A stretch of 64,000 bases of DNA from Bin5 sp009843665 (GTDB lineage Bacteria > Chloroflexota > Anaerolineae > Caldilineales > Caldilineaceae). Below are positions 18,301 to 26,067 of the stretch, in pieces. The stretch spans positions 1-64,000 of the forward strand of contig OZ244818.1 of the NCBI GenBank assembly GCA_965220285.1, written 5' to 3'. How positions within the stretch are numbered: position 1 is the first letter of the stretch; every line of letters begins with the position of its first letter. The notes under the pieces were generated by a model that worked only from the letters and a program-made list of their open reading frames with translations, was not told the origin of the DNA and did not search any database. Made by a program: the position numbers and the translations under genes.

Positions 18301-19630
18301 TGCCGCCGAGTCAGTTGTGCCCAGGTTGCTGGAGGGCGGGGAGGCTGAAACTGACAATATCATACATGCTTTGGATGGCGGATTCATCCCGCCCGGGCCG
18401 AGCGGGTCGCCGACGCGGGGGATGGCGCACGTGCTGCCGACGGGCCGCAATTTCTTTGCGGTCGACCCGCGGGCATTGCCGACGATGGCGTCGTGGCAGG
18501 TAGGGCAGGGGCTGGCGGAGACGCTGATCGGCCGGTATCAGAAGGAGGAAGGGAGGTTCCCTGAGAGTGTGGGGATCAGCATGTGGGGGACGAGTGCGAT
18601 GCGAACGGCGGGGGACGACATCGCGCAGGTGCTGGCGCTGTTGGGGGTGCGGCCGGTGTGGCAGCGGGAGAACCGGCGGGTGACGGGCGTGGAGCTGATC
18701 GCGCTGGAGGAACTGGGGAGGCCGCGGGTGGACGTGGTGTGCCGGATCAGCGGGTTCTTCCGGGACGCGTTCCCGCACTTGATCACACTGATAGACAGCG
18801 CTGTGCAGCTGGCGATCGGTGCGGATGAGGAGCCTGAGATGAATTGTCCGCGTAAACACGCGCTGGCGAGTGAGAGCGCCTTGAGAGCGGAAGGAGAGGT
18901 TGAGGGGGCGGTGGAAAAGGCCAGGTACCGCATCTTTGGATGCAAGCCGGGCAGCTATGGTGCGGGGATTCTGCCGCTGATCGACGCTAAGAACTGGCAG
19001 AGCGACGAGGATTTCGCGCGCGCTTATCTTCTCTGGGGCGGATATGCCTACGGCTGCGGGCAGGGGGGCGTACCGGCGGAGGAAGAGTTTGCGCGTGCGC
19101 TGGGCACGGTGCAGGTTGCGACGAAGAACCAGGACAACCGGGAACACGATATTTTCGACAGTGATGACTATCTGCAGTATCACGGCGGGATGATTGCGAC
19201 GGTGAGGGCGCTGACGGGACGGAATCCGAGCCGTTATTTCGGGGACAGCAGCAACCCGGTACGAGTGAAGACGCGGGATCTGCGGGAGGAGGCGCGGCGC
19301 GTTTTTCGGAGCCGGGTGGTGAATCCGAAGTGGCTGGAGAGTATGCGGCGGCATGGGTACAAGGGGGCGCTGGAGATCGCGGCGACGGTCGATTATCTGT
19401 TCGGTTACGATGCGACTGCGCAGGTGCTTGACGACTGGATGTACGCGCGGGTGACGGATGCGTTTTTGCGGGATGAGTCGATGCAGCAGTTTTTCGCGGA
19501 AAGCAATCCGTGGGCGTGGCAGGCGATTGCGGAGCGGCTGTTGGAGGCGATTGAGAGGGGGTTGTGGGAGGACCCGGATGAGGTGGATGCGGCGTTGTTG
19601 GAGGCGGCGAGAGTGCTGGAACTTCAGTAG
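15308..19630 (+). CDS. cobN: Aerobic cobaltochelatase subunit CobN with N-terminal ferredoxin-like domain
   Basis: Large subunit of the ATP-dependent chelatase that inserts cobalt into hydrogenobyrinate diamide; 1,440 residues. The CobN/BchH core begins near residue 130 and shows GSPTRGMAHVLPTGRNFFAVDP, cited in part as GMAHVLPTGRNFFAVDP, plus HMGKHGTLEWLPGK and PEVVG-type spacing typical of the family. The first 110 residues are an extra module with ATGCCCGRT and HLNQGGCLGPCVLANV, again a thioredoxin-like [2Fe-2S] pattern. A low-complexity acidic insert lies near residues 310-350. ATG at 15308 follows GGAAGGGG. No CobS or CobT genes are in the window. The stop TAG lies inside the next heptamer array. 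Confidence 0.9.
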   Translation: MAEIRKRNMVERIDGRMVNSGQLRGMLFVCATGCCCGRTVRGFAEVDEALYHAEWERRRLRNRVHLNQGGCLGPCVLANVVMVVIDGRPHWFHSVNDAVIVRAIYDYIECLLEDVDTPPPAVLQPHVFNGFAWNGVHEDEEVEFGPKVEASGEGVLFLSQSDTDLLALEGARALLPEGFAGLESAHVGRLADEAAVDALLRRLLPRIEVVVARLHSGRDFAYGLGRLEAWAEQTGGFLICMPAVEAFDYDLMARSNVGVPLAQAISAYFQCGGPQNLANGLRCLSDHLLVTGWGFDQPKALPLHGVYEPEMGDRGSPAEEDGTGADSDGNQESSSAADASAGRARGTGSGEPTVGILFYRAHLLSGNTGFVDALAAEFEGRGMRVRAVYTQSLKECDSRGRPLALEAVEEAGPVDAIVSTLSFALGDGGEIFGELDVPVFQAIYCSNDRAAWERNGRGLGPLDTAMNVAIPEFDGRIVGTPVSFKEALREGGTRYVPDRERISRLASIVEKHTALRRKTNAKKRIAFILTNSSAKAARVGNAVGLDAPASLMKLLGRMKEAGYVVGTLPESSDDLLFELIRRCSYDVTYLDEEQLAEAHGLPTEKYKGWFRGVPEGRRGEMEKQWGDAPGGAYIHGDKLALAGLEYGNVFVALQPPRGYDMDPDQIYHRPDLPPPHNYLALYRWLRHDWQADAVVHMGKHGTLEWLPGKSVGLSETCFPDVILEDLPLVYPFIINDPGEGSQAKRRTHATVVDHMTPPMTSAGAYGSLAELAQLADEYYAAEQLDPAKLPILQRQIWEIVERDRLDDDLKYILRADHGDHTHEWDGSYLDDGTPTALGEMQGAQVAHLLEDIEGYLCELTGAQIRDGLHILGTVPEGEQLVETMYHLVKLPNAEVPSLPEAAARIVGEAWLGLQGRLGERRGDVDCEVRTNADLVERIETECKRALAGLAGSGWQVERVSDIAAESAGRLGSLGSRNGSLMTVDGKAALAEMEEVLRYAAESVVPRLLEGGEAETDNIIHALDGGFIPPGPSGSPTRGMAHVLPTGRNFFAVDPRALPTMASWQVGQGLAETLIGRYQKEEGRFPESVGISMWGTSAMRTAGDDIAQVLALLGVRPVWQRENRRVTGVELIALEELGRPRVDVVCRISGFFRDAFPHLITLIDSAVQLAIGADEEPEMNCPRKHALASESALRAEGEVEGAVEKARYRIFGCKPGSYGAGILPLIDAKNWQSDEDFARAYLLWGGYAYGCGQGGVPAEEEFARALGTVQVATKNQDNREHDIFDSDDYLQYHGGMIATVRALTGRNPSRYFGDSSNPVRVKTRDLREEARRVFRSRVVNPKWLESMRRHGYKGALEIAATVDYLFGYDATAQVLDDWMYARVTDAFLRDESMQQFFAESNPWAWQAIAERLLEAIERGLWEDPDEVDAALLEAARVLELQ

Positions 19631-19655
19631 TCAGTGGTCAGTAGTCAGTGGTCAG
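19625..19655. repeat. CAGTGGT heptamer array over the cobN stop
   Basis: Units CAGTAGT, CAGTGGT, CAGTAGT, CAGTGGT and CAG. The cobN stop codon at 19628-19630 is the TAG of the first unit. Confidence 0.85.
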
Positions 19656-19702
19656 TTCTGTTGCGCTGGTGGGTGCGGGCGGGCAGCCTGAAAGGAATTG
19701 AA

Positions 19703-20941
19703 ATGAAGACGAATGTATTGGTGGGTATGTGGCTGGTCCTGGTAGTGTTGGCGGGATGCACGGTTGCGCAGTTTCCTGTGGATGAGTCGGGGCCTGCGGC
19801 CGACGAGGAGGGCATGGGTTCGGCTGCGCTGGAGTCGAATTTGTCGGAGGGGTGTATTGGGGCATTCGATCCTGATGTCGACTATTTCCCGGACAAGGTC
19901 GGGCCGGAGTATGCAGGGGGTTGGAGCGTGACGTATCACGGGCACTACAAGGTGTTGACGCTGCATAATCCGTGGCGGGGCGCGGAGGAGAAGTTCCAGT
20001 ATCTGCTCGTGCAGTGCGGCGCGCCGGTGCCGGAGGGTTATGGGGAGAGCCCGACGATAGAGGTGCCGGTGCGGAGTGTAGCTGCGCTGACTTCGACGGT
20101 GCTGCCACATTTGCACGGGTTGGGTGTGCTTGAGCGGCTGGTGGCGGTGGACCGGTTTGACTATATCAATACGATGGCGGTGCGGGAGATGATTGACGCG
20201 GGCGAACTGCATGAGGCGGGGACAGGGACAGGCGTCAATACGGAGATACTCATTGACGTGGACCCCGAACTGATCATTACTTTTGCCTATGGGAATCTCG
20301 ATTACGACACGCATCCCAAGCTGATAGAGGCCGGGTTGCCGGTGGCGTTGACGGCGGGGTACATGGAGAGTTCGCCGTTGGGGCGAACGGAGTGGCTGAA
20401 GGTGACGGCGCTCTTCTTCAACCAGGAGAAGCGTGCCGAGGCGGAATTTGGCGGTATCGCGACCCGCTATGCGGCGATGGCGGAACTGGCGGCCGGTGTC
20501 GAGACCCGGCCGACGGTGCTGGTTGGGATTGCGCGGCGGGAGTCGTGGCGCGTTCCCGGCGGCAACAGCTACTTTGCGCGGTATGTAGCGGATGCCGGCG
20601 GCGCCTATGTGTGGGGCGACGACGATTCGACGGGCTCGATCCCGTTGTCGATGGAGAATGTGTTTGAGGTTGCGAGCGACGCCGACATCTGGCTGGCCAA
20701 TACGGGGTCGTGGTCCAGCGCGGGCGACATTTTGGCTGCGGATGAGCGGTACGGCAGCCTGGCGGCGGTGGAGAGGGGGTCGGTTTACAGCAACAACGCA
20801 AAGGTGAATGAGTGGGGCGGGAACGACTACTGGGAGACTGGTGTGGCCAATCCGGACCTGGTACTGGCGGATTTGATACAGATCTTTCATCCGGAACTGT
20901 TGCCGGAACACGAGATGATTTGGTTTCAACAGCTGGAATAG
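19703..20941 (+). CDS. Periplasmic-binding lipoprotein, BtuF/FhuD-like
   Basis: A 412-residue lipoprotein. The signal peptide ends in the lipobox LAGC at Cys19. From residue 110 it shows the class III binding-protein fold of cobalamin and siderophore uptake: VAALTSTVLPHLHGLGVLER and the downstream VDPELIITF, then RPTVLVGIARR. ATG at 19703 follows AAAGGA. It lies between cobN and cobQ in the cobalamin operon, so a corrinoid or cobalt-linked ligand is likely. No matching permease or ATPase gene is nearby. Confidence 0.75.
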   Translation: MKTNVLVGMWLVLVVLAGCTVAQFPVDESGPAADEEGMGSAALESNLSEGCIGAFDPDVDYFPDKVGPEYAGGWSVTYHGHYKVLTLHNPWRGAEEKFQYLLVQCGAPVPEGYGESPTIEVPVRSVAALTSTVLPHLHGLGVLERLVAVDRFDYINTMAVREMIDAGELHEAGTGTGVNTEILIDVDPELIITFAYGNLDYDTHPKLIEAGLPVALTAGYMESSPLGRTEWLKVTALFFNQEKRAEAEFGGIATRYAAMAELAAGVETRPTVLVGIARRESWRVPGGNSYFARYVADAGGAYVWGDDDSTGSIPLSMENVFEVASDADIWLANTGSWSSAGDILAADERYGSLAAVERGSVYSNNAKVNEWGGNDYWETGVANPDLVLADLIQIFHPELLPEHEMIWFQQLE

Positions 20942-20953
20942 GCGGGGGCGAAG

Positions 20954-22438
20954 ATGGCGCGGGCGCTGATGATGCTGGGTACGCACTCGAATGCGGGCAA
21001 GAGCCTGTTGGCGACGGCTTTCTGCCGGATTTTCGCGCGGCGAGGATTGCGAGTGGCGCCGTTCAAGGCGCAGAACATGAGCAACAATGCGGGCGTGACG
21101 CCGGAGGGCGGCGAGATGGGGCGCGCGCAGATTGTGCAGGCGGAGGCAGCGGGGATTTACGCGCATACGGATATGAATCCGGTTCTGCTGAAGCCGGAGG
21201 GGAACCGGAGAAGCCAGGTCGTGCTGAACGGAGAGATTGCGGGACGGATCGCGGCGGGCAACTGGCTGAGGACGAAGGAACGTCTGTGGGGCGAAGTGAC
21301 GGCGGCGTATGACCGTCTTTCGTCGCGCTACGACGTGGTTGTACTGGAGGGCGCGGGCAGCCCGGCGGAGATTAATCTGAAGGCGGGCGACATCGTCAAT
21401 CTGCGAATGGCGAGGCATGCGGGGGCGCCCTGTTTGCTGGTTGGGGACATTGACCGGGGGGGCGTTTTCGCGGCGCTGGCGGGGACGATGCTGTTGCTGG
21501 AGCCGGAGGAGCGGCTTCAGATAGGCGGCTTTCTGATAAACAGATTTCGCGGGGATCCTGCGCTGCTGGGCGACGGGCTGGAGATGCTGAGGGAGAGGGC
21601 GTTTGGCGTTCCGACTTTGGGCGTGATCCCATACGTGCCCGATCTGCGCGTTGCTGACGAGGATGCCGTGACGCTGGAACGGGTCCGTTCTGCGGTGGCA
21701 GCGCTGGCGGAGGGGCAGCTTGACGTGGCGGTGATACATCTGCCGCGTATCGCAAATTTTGATGAGTTTGATGCGCTCGAGGCAGAGCCGGGCGTGAGGC
21801 TACGATATGTGGCGCGGGCTGAGGATCTTGGGAGTCCGGCTGCGGTAATTATTCCGGGGACCAAGGCAACTTTTTCCGACCTGGCGTGGCTGCGGGAACG
21901 GGGCTTGGACGATGCGATTGGGGCGGCGCACGGGCGGGGCGCGCAGGTGGTTGGTATTTGCGGCGGGTTTCAGATTGCAGGAGAGTGGCTGGCGGACCCG
22001 CTGGGAATGGAGGGGGAGCCGGGAGGGCAGGCGGCGGGATTGGGTCTGTTGCCGGTTGCGACGGAATTCCTGGCGCGGAAGGAGACGCACCAGGCGCTCA
22101 TGCGGCTCGTTAACGGCGAGGCGGTGCGCGGGTATGAGATTCACACGGGGGATTCACGCGTGCGGGAGGGGGCGGCGCGGTTTGGCGAAATCGTCGAGCG
22201 GAGTGGGCGGCCGGTAGGGATAGCTGACGGCGCGGTCACGAAAGACGGGAGCGTGTGGGGGTCCTATCTGCACGGGCTGTTTGAGAATGACAGTTTTCGA
22301 CACAGATGGCTGCGCCAGTTGGGTTGGTCGGGTGCGGTGGCGGCGACTACTGCGTTGCGTGAGCGGGAGTATGACCGGCTAGCCGATGCGGTCGAGGAGG
22401 CTGTGGACTGGGCGGCGGTGGAGGCGTTGATCGTTTAG
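20954..22438 (+). CDS. cobQ: Cobyric acid synthase CobQ
   Basis: Glutamine-dependent amidation of four carboxylates of adenosylcobyrinate a,c-diamide. The 494-residue product has the N-terminal ATPase-like domain (GTHSNAGKS at 10-18, APFKAQNMSNNA) and a C-terminal class I amidotransferase domain with the nucleophile Cys in VVGICGGFQIAG and His in YLHGLFEN. Length is typical. It starts 13 bases after the binding-protein gene and is the last gene of the operon, followed by a strong hairpin. Confidence 0.95.
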   Translation: MARALMMLGTHSNAGKSLLATAFCRIFARRGLRVAPFKAQNMSNNAGVTPEGGEMGRAQIVQAEAAGIYAHTDMNPVLLKPEGNRRSQVVLNGEIAGRIAAGNWLRTKERLWGEVTAAYDRLSSRYDVVVLEGAGSPAEINLKAGDIVNLRMARHAGAPCLLVGDIDRGGVFAALAGTMLLLEPEERLQIGGFLINRFRGDPALLGDGLEMLRERAFGVPTLGVIPYVPDLRVADEDAVTLERVRSAVAALAEGQLDVAVIHLPRIANFDEFDALEAEPGVRLRYVARAEDLGSPAAVIIPGTKATFSDLAWLRERGLDDAIGAAHGRGAQVVGICGGFQIAGEWLADPLGMEGEPGGQAAGLGLLPVATEFLARKETHQALMRLVNGEAVRGYEIHTGDSRVREGAARFGEIVERSGRPVGIADGAVTKDGSVWGSYLHGLFENDSFRHRWLRQLGWSGAVAATTALREREYDRLADAVEEAVDWAAVEALIV

Positions 22439-22469
22439 GCCAGCTCGAACCAGTAGACTGCCGAGTCGC

Positions 22470-22505
22470 AAACTCCCCCTTCTCTGGTCAGATGGGGGAG
22501 TTTTT
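22470..22505. terminator. Bidirectional terminator between cobQ and thuA-like gene
   Basis: Stem AACTCCCCC with GGGGGAGTT and a TTTTT run on the plus strand. It separates two convergent operons and has A residues on the opposite side, so it can serve both. Confidence 0.8.
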
Positions 22506-22519
22506 GGCGTTATTGCCGG

Positions 22520-23170
22520 TCAGATTCGACCTGCGCACCATTGGATGCCGCGGAGGATGGTTTTGCGGAAATTGGGGTCGGTGTAGGTGAGATTGTCGTG
22601 GCCGGACTGGAAGCAGAAGACACGGGCGTTTCTGAACTGGCGGGTCCAGCCGAGGACGTGCATGCTGCGGGGGTGGTCGGTGGTGAGGAGGAGGTGGCTG
22701 TCGTCGCCGGCGCTGGCCATGGAGTAGGTCTCGTCGACCATCTGCCAGGGTTGGATGCCGTGGGTGATGGGGTGGGCGGGGTCGGCGATGTTGACGGAGA
22801 GCTCTTGCTCGTGGTCGTAGCCGAAGCTGCGATCGGAGATGCCGACGAGTTCGGACCAGAAGGGCCACTGTTCGTAGGCGAGGATGGCGTGGTGGAGGAG
22901 GAAGATGCCCTGGCCGCTTTCGCCGAGTTTATCGAGGACGGGACGGGTGCGCTCTTCGGGCAGGCCGCGGGGCATGTTGTAGAAGAGGAAGACGTCGTAG
23001 GTGTCGAGAACGTTGCCGACGTCGGCGGCCCAGTTGGCTTCGAGCTGGATGTAGCTGTCGACCTGGGGCATGTCGCGGAAGATGGCGTGGAAGCCGGGTA
23101 CGTCGAAGAAGTGGCCGCCGGTGATGACGGCGGTTTTGATTTTGCTGTTGCCGGTTGGTTCTGTGGTCAT
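22520..23170 (-). CDS. ThuA-like domain protein
   Basis: A 216-residue protein of the ThuA/trehalose-utilisation family, which has a class I glutamine amidotransferase-like fold. Visible features are VITGGHFFDVPGFHAIF at the start, DVFLFYNMPRG, GIFLLHHAILAY, and near the end HPRSMHVLGWTRQF followed by VFCFQSGHDNLTY. Related proteins occur in carbohydrate catabolic clusters; the exact reaction is not known. It follows the dehydrogenase gene by 19 bases, indicating one operon. Confidence 0.8.
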   Translation of the reverse strand: MTTEPTGNSKIKTAVITGGHFFDVPGFHAIFRDMPQVDSYIQLEANWAADVGNVLDTYDVFLFYNMPRGLPEERTRPVLDKLGESGQGIFLLHHAILAYEQWPFWSELVGISDRSFGYDHEQELSVNIADPAHPITHGIQPWQMVDETYSMASAGDDSHLLLTTDHPRSMHVLGWTRQFRNARVFCFQSGHDNLTYTDPNFRKTILRGIQWCAGRI

Positions 23171-23189
23171 TTTTTTCCCTTTTCCTTTA

Positions 23190-24146
23190 TCACCAGCTGA
23201 ATACGGTGCCGAGGAGGTCGTTGGGTCGATCGCGGAGGGTGTCGTAGATGCGTTTGGCCTCTTCGGCGGGGACTACGTCCTGCACGAGGGATGTGAGGTC
23301 GATCTGACCGCGGCTGTGGAGGCGGGCGAGGTTTTCGAGGTCGTCGACGTAGAAGTGGCTGGTTTGTTTGAGGGTCAGGAGGCGGCGCTGGGCCATGTTG
23401 AAAGGGTAGGATACACGGTCGCGTCCGGCGATGAGGAGGACGCGTCCGCCCATTTTCATGGCGAGGATGAGCTGTTCCTCCATGCCGGGGACGCCGGCGA
23501 AGTCGAGGACGGTGTCGTAGGATGCGTCGGCGATTTGGGCAGACCAGCGGTCGCCCTCGACGTTGAGGGCTTTCTCGGCGGCGCCGATCTGGCGGGCAAT
23601 GTCGAGGCGGCGGTCGTCGACGTCGCAGATGGTGACGCGTGCGCCCTGGAGGGCGGCGAACTGGGCGGCGGCCTGGCCAATGCAGCCGGCGCCGACGACG
23701 AGGATTTTCTCGCCGATCTGCGGGGCGGCGTTGCGGACGGTGTTGAGGGCGACGGCTGCCATGCCGTAGATTGCGGCTTGACGGCGGTCGACATCGTCGG
23801 GGAGTTTGATGAGGAGTTCGTCTTCGGCGATGACGATGTATTCGATATGGGCGCCGGTGCTTGCGCCGATGAAGATGTGGTCGCCGGTTTGGAGAAGCTG
23901 GGTATCGGGGCCGGTCTCGATGACGCGGCCGACGGTCTGATAGCCGTATGGCATGGGCAGGAGGTGGTCGCCAGGGGCGTAGTTGCCCCTGTGGAGCTGG
24001 TTGCGTTCGGTGCCGTTGGTGATGCCGGAGTAGAGGGTCTTTATTTTGACCTGGTTGGTGTGGGGCGGGTCGGGATCGGGCCAATCGGTGACGAGGACTT
24101 TCTCTCGGATGTTGTCGGTCCTGTTTCTGAGTACGATTGCTCTCAC
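23190..24146 (-). CDS. MDR-type alcohol/polyol dehydrogenase
   Basis: A 318-residue medium-chain dehydrogenase. The NAD(P)-binding motif is VVGAGCIGQAAAQ near residue 150, and GDHIFIGASTGAH lies in the N-terminal lobe. The catalytic-zinc Cys normally found near residue 40 is replaced by SGITNGTER, so it may be a zinc-independent or atypical member acting on sugars or polyols. It forms an operon with the ThuA-like gene. Confidence 0.75.
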   Translation of the reverse strand: MRAIVLRNRTDNIREKVLVTDWPDPDPPHTNQVKIKTLYSGITNGTERNQLHRGNYAPGDHLLPMPYGYQTVGRVIETGPDTQLLQTGDHIFIGASTGAHIEYIVIAEDELLIKLPDDVDRRQAAIYGMAAVALNTVRNAAPQIGEKILVVGAGCIGQAAAQFAALQGARVTICDVDDRRLDIARQIGAAEKALNVEGDRWSAQIADASYDTVLDFAGVPGMEEQLILAMKMGGRVLLIAGRDRVSYPFNMAQRRLLTLKQTSHFYVDDLENLARLHSRGQIDLTSLVQDVVPAEEAKRIYDTLRDRPNDLLGTVFSW

Positions 24147-24195
24147 GGGTGATTCAGCCTTTCGGGAGGTCGCGGGGAGTCGGCGAAGGACACTG

Positions 24196-24240
24196 TTTCT
24201 TCCGCGAAGGGACGCGAAGGGGCGCGAAGAACACCTTTAC
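24196..24240 (+). repeat. CGCGAAG repeat, copy 1
   Basis: Sequence of the form TTCCGCGAAGGGACGCGAAG, GGGCGCGAAGAACACCTTT. One of seven copies of this dispersed element, all in the same orientation. It lies between the dehydrogenase and the HEAT-repeat gene. Confidence 0.85.
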
Positions 24241-24423
24241 ACCATTCTTTATCGGCGAATGAGCTCGAAGGACACGTTTCTTGATTCGCGGAGGAAGGTC
24301 TTAGTCTGGCGGTGGCTGCGCGGTTGATATGTAGATCGGCTGTTCATGTGGTGCAATATAAGGGACAAGTGGGGTCAGGATGCCATATATTGGAGAAGGG
24401 CGCAATGCGGTAGTGGAGGGCTT

Positions 24424-25332
24424 ATGATGGCTATGCGAAAGAGCAGTTTGTGGAGGGACAGTTTTGCGGTGGCGATAGAGCGCGGGGCGCTGGCGGAGGC
24501 GATTGCAGTGCTGGATGGGGAGAAGACGGCTCATGCGGGCACGCCGCGGCAGGCTGTCAAGCTGCAGGCGGTGAAGGTTATCGAGAGGCACTTTGGGGCG
24601 GCGACATCTGCGAGGTATGAGGCGGCGATGGCGTTTGCCTGTTCAGAAAGTGAAGGTGCGCAGGAGGTTGGGCTTGTGCTGCTTGGGCATATGTTCGGGC
24701 ACAATCCGGGTGAGGTAAGCGATGTCATCTTGCGGCTGGCCGACAGCGAGAACTGGGAGGTGCGGGAGTGGGCGGCGAGCGCGTTGAGGCGGGTGATCAG
24801 CGAGAACTTCGATGCGATTTATCCGACTGTGCGGGAGTGGGTCGGTCACAGCTCGCCGAATGTGCGGCGGGCGGCGGCGGTGGCGAGCGCGTGGGCGGCG
24901 GGGGACTGTACTGAGGAGGAGTGCCGGTTGTTGCTGGAGGCGTTGACGCCGTTGCTGGAGGATGACGATCCGTACGTGCGGAAGAACATGGGGGCGTTTG
25001 CAGTTGGGGACAGCTTTTTGAAGGCGCAGCCGGCGTTGGTGGCAGGGTGGCTGGGGGAGGCGAGCGGTCATCCGCGAGCGCAGTGGAATGTGGCGATGGC
25101 GCTTTCCGCGGCAGAGGCGGCGAAGCACTTCGGGCTTTTGTCGGGGCTGCTGTGCGGGCTGGCGGCGGACGAGCGGACGGTGGTGCGCAGAGCAGTGTAC
25201 AGGGCAGTGTTGAACCTCCGGAAGCGTGTACCGGAGGAGATCAATTGGTTGTTGGAGGGGTGGAAGGATGATCCTGGGCGACGGCATGTTTACGATCATG
25301 TGAGGGAGAAGATGGGAGACGTTGGGAGTTAG
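24424..25332 (+). CDS. HEAT-repeat protein, DNA alkylation repair (AlkC/AlkD)-like
   Basis: A protein of about 302 residues built of antiparallel helical pairs, such as EVREWAASALRRVISENF and NVRRAAAVASAWA, in the pattern of AlkC/AlkD DNA glycosylases that remove alkylated bases. The family-typical DSENWEVREWAA segment lies near residue 100. ATG at 24424 follows GTGGAGG. The catalytic residue of AlkD cannot be assigned with confidence, so a general HEAT-scaffold role is possible. The gene is monocistronic and flanked by repeats. Confidence 0.65.
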   Translation: MMAMRKSSLWRDSFAVAIERGALAEAIAVLDGEKTAHAGTPRQAVKLQAVKVIERHFGAATSARYEAAMAFACSESEGAQEVGLVLLGHMFGHNPGEVSDVILRLADSENWEVREWAASALRRVISENFDAIYPTVREWVGHSSPNVRRAAAVASAWAAGDCTEEECRLLLEALTPLLEDDDPYVRKNMGAFAVGDSFLKAQPALVAGWLGEASGHPRAQWNVAMALSAAEAAKHFGLLSGLLCGLAADERTVVRRAVYRAVLNLRKRVPEEINWLLEGWKDDPGRRHVYDHVREKMGDVGS

Positions 25333-25387
25333 TGCTTAGTCTCAGAATTTGGCTGCCCAATTTGGGTCTTGCAGTTGCGGGAAACAT

Positions 25388-25440
25388 TTGATCCGCGAAG
25401 TGACGCGAAGGGGCGCGAAGAACACCTTTTTTGCGCGAAG
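25388..25440 (+). repeat. CGCGAAG repeat, copy 2
   Basis: ATCCGCGAAGTGACGCGAAG, GGGCGCGAAGAACACCTTTT and a partial further unit. It opens a repeat-only stretch that runs to 25820. Confidence 0.85.
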
Positions 25441-25478
25441 GGTTGCTAGGGGGTGCTGGCCGAAATTGGTTTGGGTAC

Positions 25479-25582
25479 GAGGGCACCCACGAGGGATGCC
25501 CCTACGGGTGTTGGGGGAGGGGCGCGGTCGAGGTTCGGCGCGTGTACGAGGGCACCCACAAGGGGTGCCCCTACGGGTATGG
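25479..25582 (+). repeat. Two copies of a GGGCACC-hairpin element
   Basis: GAGGGCACCCACGAGGGATG and GAGGGCACCCACAAGGGGTG, each followed by CCCCTACGGGT, about 70 bases apart. In the second copy GGGCACC pairs with GGTGCCC around CACAAG. A third copy is at 41959. Confidence 0.8.
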
Positions 25583-25639
25583 CTGGGATTAGGGCATGTC
25601 CAGTGTGCAAATCGGGAGCGGGGGTTGGGAGCCCGGTGG

Positions 25640-25752
25640 AAGAGGCACATGCTGGGGACGCGGCGTATGGTCGATGAGGCATGTTGTAGGAGAGGGGGCG
25701 TTGCGGGGGCGGAGCCCCCGCACAAGGGAGGGCCGAATAGGCCCGACCGCCC
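25640..25752 (+). repeat. Composite GC-hairpin repeat, copy 2
   Basis: Shares GGTCGATGAGGCATGTTGTA and the GCGGGGGC-GGA-GCCCCCGC core with the other copies. A heptamer array follows, as after copy 1. Confidence 0.85.
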
Positions 25753-25757
25753 AAGGG

Positions 25758-25820
25758 CAGTGGTCAGTGGTCAGTGGTCAGTGGTCAGTGGTTAGTGGAT
25801 AGTGGATAGTGGATAGTGGG
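25758..25820. repeat. CAGTGGT heptamer array turning into TAGTGGA
   Basis: Five CAGTGGT units, then TAGTGGA repeated three times and TAGTGGG: two successive homogeneous blocks of the same period, which suggests local expansion of a variant unit. Confidence 0.9.
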
Positions 25821-26067
25821 CGGTTGAGGGGGGTGTATCCCAAATTATTGTCCGCCCAGTAGAGTTGATTCGTCGACCAGGCTGGATTCAACACTGGTCA
25901 GACGAGTCTCTCAAAAAATCTGGGATGCACCCGTTGAGGGGCTATGGTTGACGGGGATGTTTGGGCGTGGATTGGGTTTGGGGTGGGTGGGGGACGGCGC
26001 ATGGCGGAACCTGGGGGTTGGGTTCCGCCGTGTGGATTGGGCGTTCCTGTTGGGGCAGGGGCGCCGG

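Noticed and set aside
19652..21739. A 695-codon open frame on the minus strand opposite the binding-protein and cobQ genes
   Set aside because: It is Arg/His/Pro-rich low-complexity sequence caused by high GC in antisense; the plus-strand genes have clear motifs.
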